A DNA stretch of 64,000 nucleotides from Acidobacteriota bacterium (GCA_016700075.1 CP065000.1:3231001-3295000); one strand, 5' to 3'. Positions 16,662 to 25,323 are shown, counted from the stretch's first letter. Numbers and translations are program-made. The notes: a model not told the origin generated them from the sequence alone.

Positions 16662-17626
16662 TCTTAGTATTCATCGAACACAAAGACTGCGTTCTGAATA
16701 AGACCTCGCTTGAGGCGATCACGGCGGCACAAACTATCGGCAAGGATCTCGGTCTTGGCGTAGCGGCGGTTTTGCCGTGCGATAAAGATTGCTCGCTTGC
16801 TCAGGAGATCGCGAGCTACAACATTGAAAAGGTCATCGTCGCGAAGAACGAAAGGCTTGGCACTTACACGCCTGATGCCTACGCCGACGCTTGGGAGCAG
16901 GTCATAAAAGCTGTCAACCCGCAATACGTAGTGATGTCGCACACCTATCAGGTGCGTGATTTCGCCCCGAAGGTCGCCACGCGTTTCGGCCGCGAGATGG
17001 TCGGAGACTGTATTCGCTATCGTGCCGAAGGCGGGAAGTTGGTGCTGACACGCCGTATTTTCCTCGGCAAACTGGATGCTGACGTAACCATCGGCGGCGA
17101 CGCACCGTATTTTGTCACGTTCCAATCAGGTGCGTTTCGCGGAGATGCAGCCGAAAAGGGAAGTGCAGCGGTTGAGGTAATGGACGTTACGGTCGGTGAC
17201 GTCAGAATGACGCCGGAAGCTCCGTTCCAAGAGGCGAAGGCTTCTGTTGACCTGACCAAATCAGAAGTGATCGTAGCTATCGGACGCGGGATCAAGTCTC
17301 AAGAGAACATCGCCGTTGCTGAACAGCTCGCCGAAGTTCTGGGTGCGGACATCGCCGCGTCGCGGCCCATTTGCGACAACGAATGGCTGCCGATCGACCG
17401 TCAGATCGGTTCGTCGGGACAGACTGTCGCTCCGAAACTTTACATCGCTCTCGGTATCTCCGGCGCGATCCAGCACATAGTCGGAATGAAGAACGCTTCG
17501 ACCATTGTTGCTATCAACAAAGACGCCGAAGCACCGATATTCGATATCGCTGATTACGGCATCGTCGGAGATCTGTTCGAGGCTGTTCCGGTACTGGTTG
17601 AAGAGATCAAAAAGGCGAAAGGTTGA
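16658..17626 (+). CDS. etfA: Electron transfer flavoprotein subunit alpha
   Basis: EtfA carries the redox-active FAD. The C-terminal half holds the complete FAD-binding domain: GRGIKSQENIAVAEQLAEVL, ASRPICDNEWLP, RQIGSSGQTVAPKLYIALGI, SGAIQHIVGMKNA and IVAINKDAEAPIF. The N-terminal domain is shorter and less conserved, as usual, and full length is 322 residues. Translationally coupled to etfB and closed by a strong terminator at 17652. The presence of ETF implies beta-oxidation or related dehydrogenases elsewhere in the genome. Confidence 0.96.
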   Translation: MILVFIEHKDCVLNKTSLEAITAAQTIGKDLGLGVAAVLPCDKDCSLAQEIASYNIEKVIVAKNERLGTYTPDAYADAWEQVIKAVNPQYVVMSHTYQVRDFAPKVATRFGREMVGDCIRYRAEGGKLVLTRRIFLGKLDADVTIGGDAPYFVTFQSGAFRGDAAEKGSAAVEVMDVTVGDVRMTPEAPFQEAKASVDLTKSEVIVAIGRGIKSQENIAVAEQLAEVLGADIAASRPICDNEWLPIDRQIGSSGQTVAPKLYIALGISGAIQHIVGMKNASTIVAINKDAEAPIFDIADYGIVGDLFEAVPVLVEEIKKAKG

Positions 17627-17651
17627 TTTAGACAGCCTTTTGGGTTTGAAT

Positions 17652-17682
17652 AAGGGAGCGGTTTTCGGCCGTTCCCTTTTTT
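17652..17682 (+). terminator. Rho-independent terminator of etfBA
   Basis: Stem AAGGGAGCGG/CCGTTCCCTT (10 bp with one G-U pair), loop TTTTCGG, then a run of six T. The T-run ends at 17682 and the next start codon begins at 17683, so the terminator abuts the following gene. Confidence 0.85.
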
Positions 17683-19356
17683 ATGAGATTCTTAACGATC
17701 ATCGCGGTGCTGCTTTTCGCGGCTACTTCGTCATTTGCTCAAAACGCGGACATTCTGCTTCTGAATGGAAAGATCTGGACGGCCGAATCCGCAGACAAAT
17801 TTGTCGAGGCGGCTGCGATCCGCGGTGAGAAAATAATCGCCGCTGGCAGCAACGCCGCTGTCTCGAAACACCGTAGTTCGAATACGAAGGTGATCGATCT
17901 GAAATGGCGATTCGCGATGCCCGGTATCAACGATGCTCATGCTCATTTTTTAAGTGCGTCAATGACCGCGACGCAAGTAGATCTTTCCGAAGCGGCTACA
18001 TTGGAAGAGGCGCAGGCTGCGATCCGCAAGTTTGCCGCAGAGAATCCGAATGCACCTTGGATCACTGGATTCGGTTGGCAGTACGCGATCTTTCCGAATG
18101 CTCGCCTGCCGCTGCGAGGCGACATCGACGCAGTAATTTCAGACAGGCCGGTGTTTTTGTCGGCATACGACGGCCACACGGGATGGGCGAACTCAAAAGC
18201 TCTTGAAATAGCGGGCGTGACAAAAGCCACGGAATTCTCGGGATTCGGTGAGGTTGTCCGCAATGAAAAAGGCGAGCCCACAGGTGTTTTCAAGGAAAGC
18301 GCAATGGGCTTGGTTCGATCAAAGATCCCGCGGCCCACACGAGAACAGCAGATCGAAGCATTAAAACGTGGTTTCAAGAATGCACAGTCCCTAGGCATAA
18401 CGAGTATTCAGAATGCACATGGCGGACAGGGAGAGACCGAACTCTACGCCGATCTGCTGAAGAGTAACGAACTCGGCTTGCGGACACACATAGCATTTAG
18501 TGTAAATCCGCGAACAACGCAGGCAGACATCGACGCGATCGTTGCGGCAGCGAAGAATTTTTCTTCGCCGATGCTTCGCGTTGGGGCCATAAAAATAATG
18601 GTGGACGGCGTGGTTGAATCTTACACGGCAGCGATGTTGGAACCCTACACCAATAGACCCGACACTATGGGCGAACCGTCGTACACGCAGGAACAGCTAA
18701 ACAATGTCGTGCAGATGGCGGACAAGGCCGGGCTGCAGATCTATGTTCATGCGATCGGCGACCGCGGCGTCCGGATGGCATTGGATGCTTTCGAGAACGC
18801 GATACGCGTGAACGGCCGCCGCGATTCTCGATTTCGCATCGAGCATATCGAAACGGTCCAATACGCCGACATAAAGCGATTCAAAGAACTCGGCGTGATC
18901 GCATCGATGCAGCCGATCCATGCCGACCCGGCCACTATAAATGTTTGGTCCGACAATATCGGCGCTGACAGGACAAGCCGGGCGTTTGCGTGGCGGGCAA
19001 TGGAGCAGGCCGGAGTAAAGGTCATATTTTCGAGCGACTTTCCTGCGGCTATCAGCATGAGCCCGTGGCGTGGGCTTCACAGCGCGGTCAATCGTCAGAC
19101 GATCAACGGCTTTCCGGCGAACGGGTGGCTAAAGCAGTGGAGCGTGCCTGTTTCAACGGCCCTTTTTGCCTATACGGCAAATGGTGCGTTCGCGTCGTTC
19201 GAAGAGGGAAAGAAGGGTAAGATCGCAGCGGGAATGTTTGCGGATTTGATCGTTTTGGATCGCAACCCGTTCGAGATAGCGCCTTCTGATCTGTACAGGA
19301 TCAATGTTGAAACCACTATAATCGGCGGCAATCTGGTATTCGAAAAATCGAGATGA
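17683..19356 (+). CDS. Secreted YtcJ-like amidohydrolase
   Basis: A 557-residue metal-dependent hydrolase of the amidohydrolase-3 (YtcJ) group. It has a clear signal peptide, MRFLTIIAVLLFAATSSFAQ, so it is exported. The metal motif INDAHAHFL lies near residue 87, with VHAIGDRG, RIEHIETV and SSDFPA supplying later ligands. The closing LDRNPFEI is typical of the family C-terminus. Natural substrates of this group are poorly known, so no reaction is given. The ATG follows directly after the etfA terminator and has no Shine-Dalgarno sequence at normal distance, but the signal peptide strongly supports this start. Confidence 0.88.
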   Translation: MRFLTIIAVLLFAATSSFAQNADILLLNGKIWTAESADKFVEAAAIRGEKIIAAGSNAAVSKHRSSNTKVIDLKWRFAMPGINDAHAHFLSASMTATQVDLSEAATLEEAQAAIRKFAAENPNAPWITGFGWQYAIFPNARLPLRGDIDAVISDRPVFLSAYDGHTGWANSKALEIAGVTKATEFSGFGEVVRNEKGEPTGVFKESAMGLVRSKIPRPTREQQIEALKRGFKNAQSLGITSIQNAHGGQGETELYADLLKSNELGLRTHIAFSVNPRTTQADIDAIVAAAKNFSSPMLRVGAIKIMVDGVVESYTAAMLEPYTNRPDTMGEPSYTQEQLNNVVQMADKAGLQIYVHAIGDRGVRMALDAFENAIRVNGRRDSRFRIEHIETVQYADIKRFKELGVIASMQPIHADPATINVWSDNIGADRTSRAFAWRAMEQAGVKVIFSSDFPAAISMSPWRGLHSAVNRQTINGFPANGWLKQWSVPVSTALFAYTANGAFASFEEGKKGKIAAGMFADLIVLDRNPFEIAPSDLYRINVETTIIGGNLVFEKSR

Positions 19357-19394
19357 TGATCAGCTGGAGGAAGACCCCAAAGACAAGATGAGCC

Positions 19395-19449
19395 CGCGAA
19401 AAACACGAAAAACACGAAATCGTAGTTCTCCTCTTTCGTGTTTTTCGCG
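19395..19449. terminator. Bidirectional terminator-like inverted repeat
   Basis: Perfect 16-bp inverted repeat CGCGAAAAACACGAAA/TTTCGTGTTTTTCGCG with a 23-bp loop, in the gap between two convergent genes. The left arm is followed by a second partial copy (AACACGAAA), so the unit looks like part of a spreading AAACACGAAA-type repeat. Position suggests termination from both sides. Confidence 0.65.
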
Positions 19450-19469
19450 TATTTGGCAGGAATTGTGCC

Positions 19470-20819
19470 CTAGACTGATGCGGTTATCGCGGCGTCGAAA
19501 ATTTCAAGTGCGACGTCAACGTTCTCCTTGGTCAAAACAAGCGGCGGCGACCAGCGTATCGTGCTTGTCCCGCAGCCGAGGATTATGAGGCCGCGTTCGT
19601 AGCAGGCGTATTCGATGCGATCGCGAAGTTCGGCATCGGGTGAACCGTCATCTTTCACGAATTCCACGCCAAGCATTAGCCCGAGTCCGCGGACATCGCC
19701 AATGCAGTCGTGCTTTTCTTTTAGCCGGTTCAAACCTGCTTCGAGGTATGCACCGACCTCGCGAGAGTTTTCAACCAGGCCGCCTTCCAGTAGTTCAATG
19801 GTCTTCAGAGCGGCCGCAAGTGCGACAGGATTGCCGCCGAACGTCGATGCGTGTGCTCCTTTGTGCCAATCCATAATATCGGCACGAGCGACGCAAGCTC
19901 CGACGGGCATGCCCGAACCCAAGCCTTTTGCAAGACACATGATGTCGGCCTTGACGCCCTCGTGATGATCGAGAGCGAACATCTTGCCCGTGCGGCCCAT
20001 GCCGGACTGCACCTCATCGATGATCAGCATTATGCCGTGTTCATCACAGATGCGGCGGATCTCGCGGACGACCTCGGGCGGTGCGGGAACGTAGCCGCCT
20101 TCGCCCTGCACGACCTCCAGAATGATGCCGGCGACCTCTTGGGGCGGCGTCGTCGTGTTGAACAAGGTGTTCTTGATCCAGTCGGTCGTGCCCATGCAGC
20201 ACGAGCCGTCGCCGCACTTTCCTTTATTGAACGGACAGCGGAAGCAGTTCGGATACGGCACATGGACCACGTCCAACGCCTGCCGCATAAAACCGAGCCG
20301 CTGTGCTTTCTTGGACGAGGTCAACGAAAGTGCACCGAGCGTGCGGCCGTGGAATGAGCCGAAAAATGAGATGAATTTCTGGCGGCGTGTGTGATACATC
20401 GCAAGCTTTAATGCCGTTTCGATGGCCTCGGCACCGCTGTTCGCGAAGTGCGTCTTTGTAGGGCCATCGATCGGGACGATCTCGTTCAGCTTCTTGCCGA
20501 GTTCCGGCATGTGGCGATAATAGTAATCAGTTCCGCAGAGGTGAATGAGTTCGGCGGCCTGCTTTTGGATCGCGGCAACGATCTCAGGGTGGCAATGGCC
20601 GGTCGAGCAGACGGCGACGCCGGCGTTGCAGTCGAGAAAAACGTTTCCGTCAGGATCGGTGATCCACACGCCTTCTGCACTTTCAGCGACTAGTTTGTAA
20701 TCGGGACGCGGATAGCTCGGCGTGACGAACTGAGCATCTGCGTTGATGATCTCAAGCGACTGTGGGCCGGGCAGTTCGGTCTTGATGATCGGTCTTTTCA
20801 ATTCCTGTGTTGGCATCAT
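19470..20819 (-). CDS. Class III PLP-dependent aminotransferase with Cys-rich insert
   Basis: A 449-residue fold-type I aminotransferase of the acetylornithine/4-aminobutyrate group. Motifs: ANSGAEAIETALKLA, FHGRTLGALSLTSSK, the PLP-binding IIDEVQSGMGRTG, and the Schiff-base Lys in MCLAKGLGSGMPVGA (Lys298). A cysteine-rich insert NCFRCPFNKGKCGDGSCC lies at about 191-208, a feature of one branch of this family. Whether the amino donor is GABA, ornithine, lysine or another omega-amino acid cannot be told. An unusually long, structured 5' region precedes it, suggesting post-transcriptional control. A catabolic role is plausible but unproven. Confidence 0.9.
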   Translation of the reverse strand: MMPTQELKRPIIKTELPGPQSLEIINADAQFVTPSYPRPDYKLVAESAEGVWITDPDGNVFLDCNAGVAVCSTGHCHPEIVAAIQKQAAELIHLCGTDYYYRHMPELGKKLNEIVPIDGPTKTHFANSGAEAIETALKLAMYHTRRQKFISFFGSFHGRTLGALSLTSSKKAQRLGFMRQALDVVHVPYPNCFRCPFNKGKCGDGSCCMGTTDWIKNTLFNTTTPPQEVAGIILEVVQGEGGYVPAPPEVVREIRRICDEHGIMLIIDEVQSGMGRTGKMFALDHHEGVKADIMCLAKGLGSGMPVGACVARADIMDWHKGAHASTFGGNPVALAAALKTIELLEGGLVENSREVGAYLEAGLNRLKEKHDCIGDVRGLGLMLGVEFVKDDGSPDAELRDRIEYACYERGLIILGCGTSTIRWSPPLVLTKENVDVALEIFDAAITASV

Positions 20820-21003
20820 AACTATAACTCCTTCAAACAGTTAAGCAAGCGGTTTAAAACCGCACAAAGAACAACGGACGGCTCTCGCGGCCGTCGGCTT
20901 AACGGGAATGATGCGGTCTAGTCGCCGCCGAAAAGGTGGGCACGCTGCCATGAAGGCCTAAGTTTTGCAATGCAGCGTGGCGTCATATCCTCTGAATGCA
21001 GAA
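20820..21003 (-). promoter_or_regulatory. Long structured 5' leader of the aminotransferase gene (unassigned)
   Basis: About 180 nt without an ORF. On the minus strand, in order, it holds a CACGCTGC/GCAGCGTG 8-bp stem closing a loop of about 22 nt, a GTGCCCACC stretch, a GACGGC/GCCGTC hairpin near 20880-20900, and GCGGTTT-T-AAACCGC just before the GGAG ribosome-binding site. I cannot match it to a riboswitch class I know. It could be a novel cis-regulatory RNA or a stand-alone small RNA (a 6S-like RNA was considered). Confidence 0.5.
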
Positions 21004-21032
21004 AGTATAGCAGAAATCGCGGAAGCGGAAAA
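21004..21032 (-). promoter_or_regulatory. Predicted extended -10 promoter of the structured leader
   Basis: On the minus strand TGCTATACT forms an extended -10 element (TATACT at 21004-21009); a weak TTTTCC sits 17 bp upstream. It overlaps the 3' end of the neighbouring regulator gene on the same strand and would start RNA near 20997. Confidence 0.5.
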
Positions 21033-21033
21033 A

Positions 21034-23031
21034 TCAGAGCAGATTTACCTTCCTTAATATCTCCTGAAATTTGGGATCGTCGCGGATGATGTCATATCGA
21101 GGATCGACCTTCATTTGAAGCAGGCGTTCATCGCCGGATTCGTAGAGTTCATCTAATGTTCGATGGAGCTTCTCGGTTTCGCCAAGGTGAGCGTATGTTG
21201 CAACCAGACCGGACCAAACATTGCGTTTGCCTTTCATCTCCTCAAGCCTTGCGGCTGCTTCCAACGCCTTTTCGCGGTTGCCGGATGCAGCGTAAGCATA
21301 TCCCAATACGACATAGACGCGAGAAGGTTTAAGGCCGCGAGCCTCGATATCTCTTGCCCCGGACTCAAGTAGTGGGATCGCCGTATTAAAACGGAGGCAC
21401 ATTGCCTCATACTCACCTTGGGTCAGAGCACGCCGCGCAGGGTCGCCGACAAAATCGAGCACCTTCGGCATATAGCTGAGGGCTTTATCGAACTCTTTTC
21501 TCCTTATGAAAAGCTGCACCATTTCTGAGTGTGCGGTGGAGTTTGCCGGGTCTATTGCTAAGGCTCGTTCGATGTGGCGTTGTGAGCTATCGAGGTCTCC
21601 CTGGAGTGCATAATTGATATTTAGCCAAAGATTTGCAAGCAGGTGGTTTGGATTCAGTTCAAGAGCACGTTTGAACGAGCGATCTGCCTCAACAAAATTA
21701 TGGTCATATTTTTGATAGACCCAGCCGAGGGCGAGGTGGGCTTCGGGAAGGTCGGGATTCTCACCGAGAGCCTTAAGAGCCAACTCTCTGGCCATAGGAT
21801 AGCCGACATTGCGTTTATGAGTGCCCGAGCTTGTTTGGAGATTTATCACATTGGCCAATTCCGCAGTTGCGGATGTAAATGTGGGATCGATCTCCAGAGC
21901 TGCTTGAAAATATCCCCGTGCCTTTTTCAATGAGTCATCAAAATCCACCGCCCGCTGGTCAAAGAAATAGCGGCCGCGGAGGTAGTTGTCGTATGCTTCG
22001 GCGCTCGATGTCGAGAGTTTTGTAAGTTCGGTTTTCGTTTCTCGCGGCTGCAACTCGATCAGCCGTGCAAGCAAATTCTCGGCTATCTGATCCTGGAGTG
22101 CGATCAGCCGGTCGGACGTCCCGTCGAATTTTGCGGACCATATTTGATCGCCCGTCCGCACTAAGATCAATTGCACGGTCGCACGCAGCTTGCCATTTTC
22201 GGTCTGCAGCCTGCCGTCGAGGACAGCGTCAACATTCAACTTGCGGCCAATTTCGACCGCGTCTTCGCTACTGTCGGTGAAATTCACGATGGAATTTGTA
22301 GGACGGATAAGCACATGCGATAGATTTCCGAGCCTTGTAATGACGGCGTCGGCGATCCGAAGTCTAAGTTCGCGATCGTCAGAGGTTTTGGAGAACGATC
22401 TGAATGGCAGCACCGCGATCGAGCCGATACTTTCTGTTGATGACGGCGACAACGAACGCCAAACGGCGAATGACGCAATGGCCAGGATCGCGACGCCAAG
22501 GATCGCAACGGCCACACGTTTATTGGCCGAGAGCATCTGGCGGTGAGGGGTGGTGAGTGAAGTTCCTTCAGGCTCGACGAGGCGGAGTGACGATGAGCTT
22601 ATTGGCCCGATCTTGTCCCGAACTTCAACCGTCTGCGATAGATCGTCGTTCCCGGCGGCCTCGCCAACAAACGGCAGAACTACACCGGGCTTAAGCGTCT
22701 CGACATGCGGTACAAACCTGAAACCGCGACGCGGAACGGTTTTGATGAACTCCGTCTCCGGGACGATCGTAGCGAGGGCTTTTCTAAGTTGGGAAATTGT
22801 GTAATAAAGGGCGCTTTCCTCAACAAAAGTGTCTTTCCATAACTCGTCGATAAGTTCGTCTTTGGTGATCAGCCTGCCATGATTTGAGACTAGATACGAG
22901 AGACAATGTGCGACCTTTGGTGCGAGTTCGACCAATCGTCCGTCATGGAAAAGATTTCCCGCAGTCGGCTCAAAAATGAATCCGCTGAAGGCATAAACCG
23001 CTGAACTCTGCTTTTCCTCAGGATTCCACAT
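21034..23031 (-). CDS. Membrane winged-helix transcriptional regulator with TPR sensor (ToxR/CadC-like)
   Basis: A 665-residue one-component regulator. Residues 12-112 form an OmpR/CadC-type winged helix (LAPKVAHCLSYLVSNHGRL, then LIDELW and the wing VPRRGFRFVP). A single transmembrane helix follows at about 172-192. Next comes a FlgO/TolB-N-like domain (SIGSIAVLPF, about 201-330) that would lie in the periplasm, then at least seven TPR-like repeats to the C-terminus. No receiver domain is present, so signals are probably sensed directly outside the membrane. It is divergent from a large secreted protein, and the shared region carries regularly spaced boxes fitting OmpR-type binding. The start codon lies inside that box region, consistent with autoregulation. 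Confidence 0.9.
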   Translation of the reverse strand: MWNPEEKQSSAVYAFSGFIFEPTAGNLFHDGRLVELAPKVAHCLSYLVSNHGRLITKDELIDELWKDTFVEESALYYTISQLRKALATIVPETEFIKTVPRRGFRFVPHVETLKPGVVLPFVGEAAGNDDLSQTVEVRDKIGPISSSSLRLVEPEGTSLTTPHRQMLSANKRVAVAILGVAILAIASFAVWRSLSPSSTESIGSIAVLPFRSFSKTSDDRELRLRIADAVITRLGNLSHVLIRPTNSIVNFTDSSEDAVEIGRKLNVDAVLDGRLQTENGKLRATVQLILVRTGDQIWSAKFDGTSDRLIALQDQIAENLLARLIELQPRETKTELTKLSTSSAEAYDNYLRGRYFFDQRAVDFDDSLKKARGYFQAALEIDPTFTSATAELANVINLQTSSGTHKRNVGYPMARELALKALGENPDLPEAHLALGWVYQKYDHNFVEADRSFKRALELNPNHLLANLWLNINYALQGDLDSSQRHIERALAIDPANSTAHSEMVQLFIRRKEFDKALSYMPKVLDFVGDPARRALTQGEYEAMCLRFNTAIPLLESGARDIEARGLKPSRVYVVLGYAYAASGNREKALEAAARLEEMKGKRNVWSGLVATYAHLGETEKLHRTLDELYESGDERLLQMKVDPRYDIIRDDPKFQEILRKVNLL

Positions 23032-23090
23032 AAATGCTCAGAGTTTCCTCAGACTTTCCTCAAGACTCGAAACGGCATTTTCCAGATAAT
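23003..23090 (+). promoter_or_regulatory. Box-containing promoter, copy 1 (regulator/secreted protein)
   Basis: CTCA boxes begin at 23017, 23037, 23048 and 23059; the last three are spaced exactly 11 bp, two of them as TTTCCTCA. A -10-like GATAAT lies at 23085-23090, so the last box occupies the -35 position, as in PhoB/OmpR-activated promoters. The first box is inside the divergent regulator gene. Repeated almost exactly at 25691. Confidence 0.65.
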
Positions 23091-23166
23091 ACCAGCACCT
23101 AAGTTTTTTTGAAACACAATTTTTTGATTCCGGCGAACTCGCCGCGGGAACTGAGAGGAACAGATC

Positions 23167-25323
23167 ATGACAATGAATCGATCCATATTATCTACATTGG
23201 CCGTGGGCTTGATCACTTTTGCTTTAATTTACGGTTTTACCAGAGCATTTGCATTGGATCTGGGTACTCTGTTCGGTTCGCCGACGGTGATCGCAGAGGT
23301 CGAACCGAACGGTACGCTTGTAGAGGCGGACGCCGCGCTTCCGATCATAACCAGTTCGACTGATATCACCGGTGCGATCACGCCGACCGGAGATCTTGAT
23401 ATTTTCAGGCTCTCGGTCGCGGTACAAACCGTAGTTAATTTTGAGGTTTTTGATTCGAGTGGAACGGATTGCACTTCGGCCAATATTCCCGCCTCGACCA
23501 CATTGACGCTTTTAGATTCCGCCGGGACGACGTTGAAATCCGATACAACCTCAGGAATTGGAGTTTGTTCCTCACTAAATGTTCCTCTCGCTCCAGGAAC
23601 TTACTACATTCGGTTGAACAAAACTACGGCCGGTACGATCGCAGCTTATGTTCTCAAAATTCATTATCTGGTCGATCAAGGCAGCGAGACCGAACCAAAT
23701 GACTCAATAGCAACCGCAAATCCGCTGCCATCTATCCCGGAGCAGTTCATTTTCGGCGATCGTCAGGTCATCAGTGACTCTGACTTCTATGCAGTCACCT
23801 TGTCTGAAACATCTTCGTTAAGGATCGAGACGGTCGAAGGGGATAATACGGAAACTTGCGAATCAAATGGCATCGATAGTTTTATCCGACTATTTAATTC
23901 GTCGGGTGTCTTGTTGGTATCAGATGACGACGATGGACGAGGATTATGTTCACAGATCGACGGCCGGGGTGCAGTGCCGGTCGATGCGGCCGCTAAAAAC
24001 CTTGCGCCCGGAACCTACTTTATCCAGGTGAATGGGTCGGGATTTTGTTCGGGTGCCGCTTGCCAGTTCAACTACCGTTTGGTTGTGCAATCGGTTCCTG
24101 CGGCGACTCCATCACCGTCACCAACCCCGACGCCTACGCCGACACCGAGTCCGACACCTATAACAGAGGTGCAGTTTTCGGCGGCGAGTTATATTGATGA
24201 TGAATCGCAGACCGCTGTTATTACGGTGACGCGGACCGGCAGTCTGGCCGGCACGTCGAGTGTGGATGTTGTATTGACGGATGGCACGGCGACGGGCGGG
24301 GCGACTTGTTCGAGCGGTGTGGATTATGTCTATACGGGGCCTGTGACGCTGAATTTTGCTGTTAGCAGTGCGTCGCAGTTCTTCAACGTCCCGCTGTGTG
24401 GCGATCTGATAGACGAGGGCAGTGAGACGGTGAATCTGTCGCTGACGGACAACGTCGGTGCGGATATAGGCAGTCCTGATACGGCTGTGCTGCTGATCAA
24501 CGACACTGCCTCGCAGTTTCGCAACGCGGCGGCGATTGATATGTTTCTTGGAAATTCGGCGAATCCGTATCCTTCGACCATCAACGTCTCGGGCGGACCG
24601 ACGGCTATCGGCTCGATGCGTGTCACGCTATACGACGTATCGCACTTCTTCCCCGACCACATCGACATACTGCTTGTAGGCCCAAATGGTGCGAAATACG
24701 TGCTGATGGGAGACACGGGCGGGCCATTTGGGATAGATGTCGATTCGCCTGTGACGCTGAGTTTTACGGACGTTGCCGCGGCGGTTTTGCCTGATTCAGA
24801 CCCGCTTACGACGGGCACATTCAAACCGACCTCGTGCGAGACGCCCGTTTCGAATTTCCCGTCACCTGCTCCCGTTGGGCCATACTTAGAACCGGGCTGC
24901 GTGGTCGCAAGACCGATCGGGCAGACGTTGTTTGGTGCATTCGGCCTGTCAAACCCGATGGGCGACTGGCATCTATACGTCCGAGACGACAACGGCAACC
25001 CGCTAATGGTGACAGCGATCGGCTCAATCGCCGGTGGCTGGGGAATCGAGTTCCTTCCTCCGACCGCCGCGGGTGTCGATGTATCGGGGCGTGTTCTCGC
25101 TCCGGACGGACGCGGATTGCGTAATGCCACAGTGACGATGACGGACTCGAACGGCATCATGCGGTCTGTGGTCACGTCCTCGTTCGGTTACTACAAGTTC
25201 GAGGGCGTGCCTGTGGGGGATTCGTTCGTTATTAGCGTTAACTCGCGCAACTACCGCTTCGTGCCGAGAGTCGTGGTCGTTACAGACACGCTGACGGATG
25301 TGGATTTTGTTGGGCTGGAGTGA
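23167..25323 (+). CDS. Large secreted multidomain protein (PPC, Calx-beta, P-domain-like, C-terminal surface module)
   Basis: A 718-residue exported protein with an N-terminal hydrophobic signal (residues 8-30). Domain order: two PPC-like beta domains (about 40-165 and 172-308, each opening with EVEPN/ETEPN and containing D-x-D-x-F/Y), a Ser/Thr/Pro linker (314-331), a Calx-beta-like repeat (about 334-445), a proprotein-convertase P-domain-like region (about 450-630), and an 83-residue carboxypeptidase-regulatory-like module (636-718). No catalytic domain is visible, so it looks like an adhesin or surface scaffold. An AGAGGAA ribosome-binding site supports ATG 23167. The last module is about 83 percent identical to the end of the giant protein downstream. 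Confidence 0.85.
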   Translation: MTMNRSILSTLAVGLITFALIYGFTRAFALDLGTLFGSPTVIAEVEPNGTLVEADAALPIITSSTDITGAITPTGDLDIFRLSVAVQTVVNFEVFDSSGTDCTSANIPASTTLTLLDSAGTTLKSDTTSGIGVCSSLNVPLAPGTYYIRLNKTTAGTIAAYVLKIHYLVDQGSETEPNDSIATANPLPSIPEQFIFGDRQVISDSDFYAVTLSETSSLRIETVEGDNTETCESNGIDSFIRLFNSSGVLLVSDDDDGRGLCSQIDGRGAVPVDAAAKNLAPGTYFIQVNGSGFCSGAACQFNYRLVVQSVPAATPSPSPTPTPTPTPSPTPITEVQFSAASYIDDESQTAVITVTRTGSLAGTSSVDVVLTDGTATGGATCSSGVDYVYTGPVTLNFAVSSASQFFNVPLCGDLIDEGSETVNLSLTDNVGADIGSPDTAVLLINDTASQFRNAAAIDMFLGNSANPYPSTINVSGGPTAIGSMRVTLYDVSHFFPDHIDILLVGPNGAKYVLMGDTGGPFGIDVDSPVTLSFTDVAAAVLPDSDPLTTGTFKPTSCETPVSNFPSPAPVGPYLEPGCVVARPIGQTLFGAFGLSNPMGDWHLYVRDDNGNPLMVTAIGSIAGGWGIEFLPPTAAGVDVSGRVLAPDGRGLRNATVTMTDSNGIMRSVVTSSFGYYKFEGVPVGDSFVISVNSRNYRFVPRVVVVTDTLTDVDFVGLE
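25072..25320 (+). repeat. Shared C-terminal module, copy 1
   Basis: Codes for 83 residues beginning GVDVSGRVLAPDGRGLRNAT and ending LTDVDFVGLE, right up to the stop codon. The copy at 34225-34473 matches at 69 of 83 positions by my count, with mostly conservative changes. It folds presumably as a small beta-sandwich of the carboxypeptidase-regulatory type. Confidence 0.85.

Noticed and set aside
20820..21003. 6S RNA gene
   Set aside because: A GTGCCCACC stretch is suggestive, but there is not enough upstream sequence after the predicted promoter for the long rod-like 6S fold. Left as an unassigned structured leader.
24107..24159. Short direct repeats of ACNCCNACN type, briefly considered as a CRISPR or VNTR
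   Set aside because: They encode the Thr/Pro/Ser linker of the secreted protein in frame, with no spacers.
24330..25175. Minus-strand frame of 281 codons
   Set aside because: Antisense to the Calx-beta and P-domain region of the secreted protein; rich in Pro/Ser/Thr from the complementary codons and without motifs.
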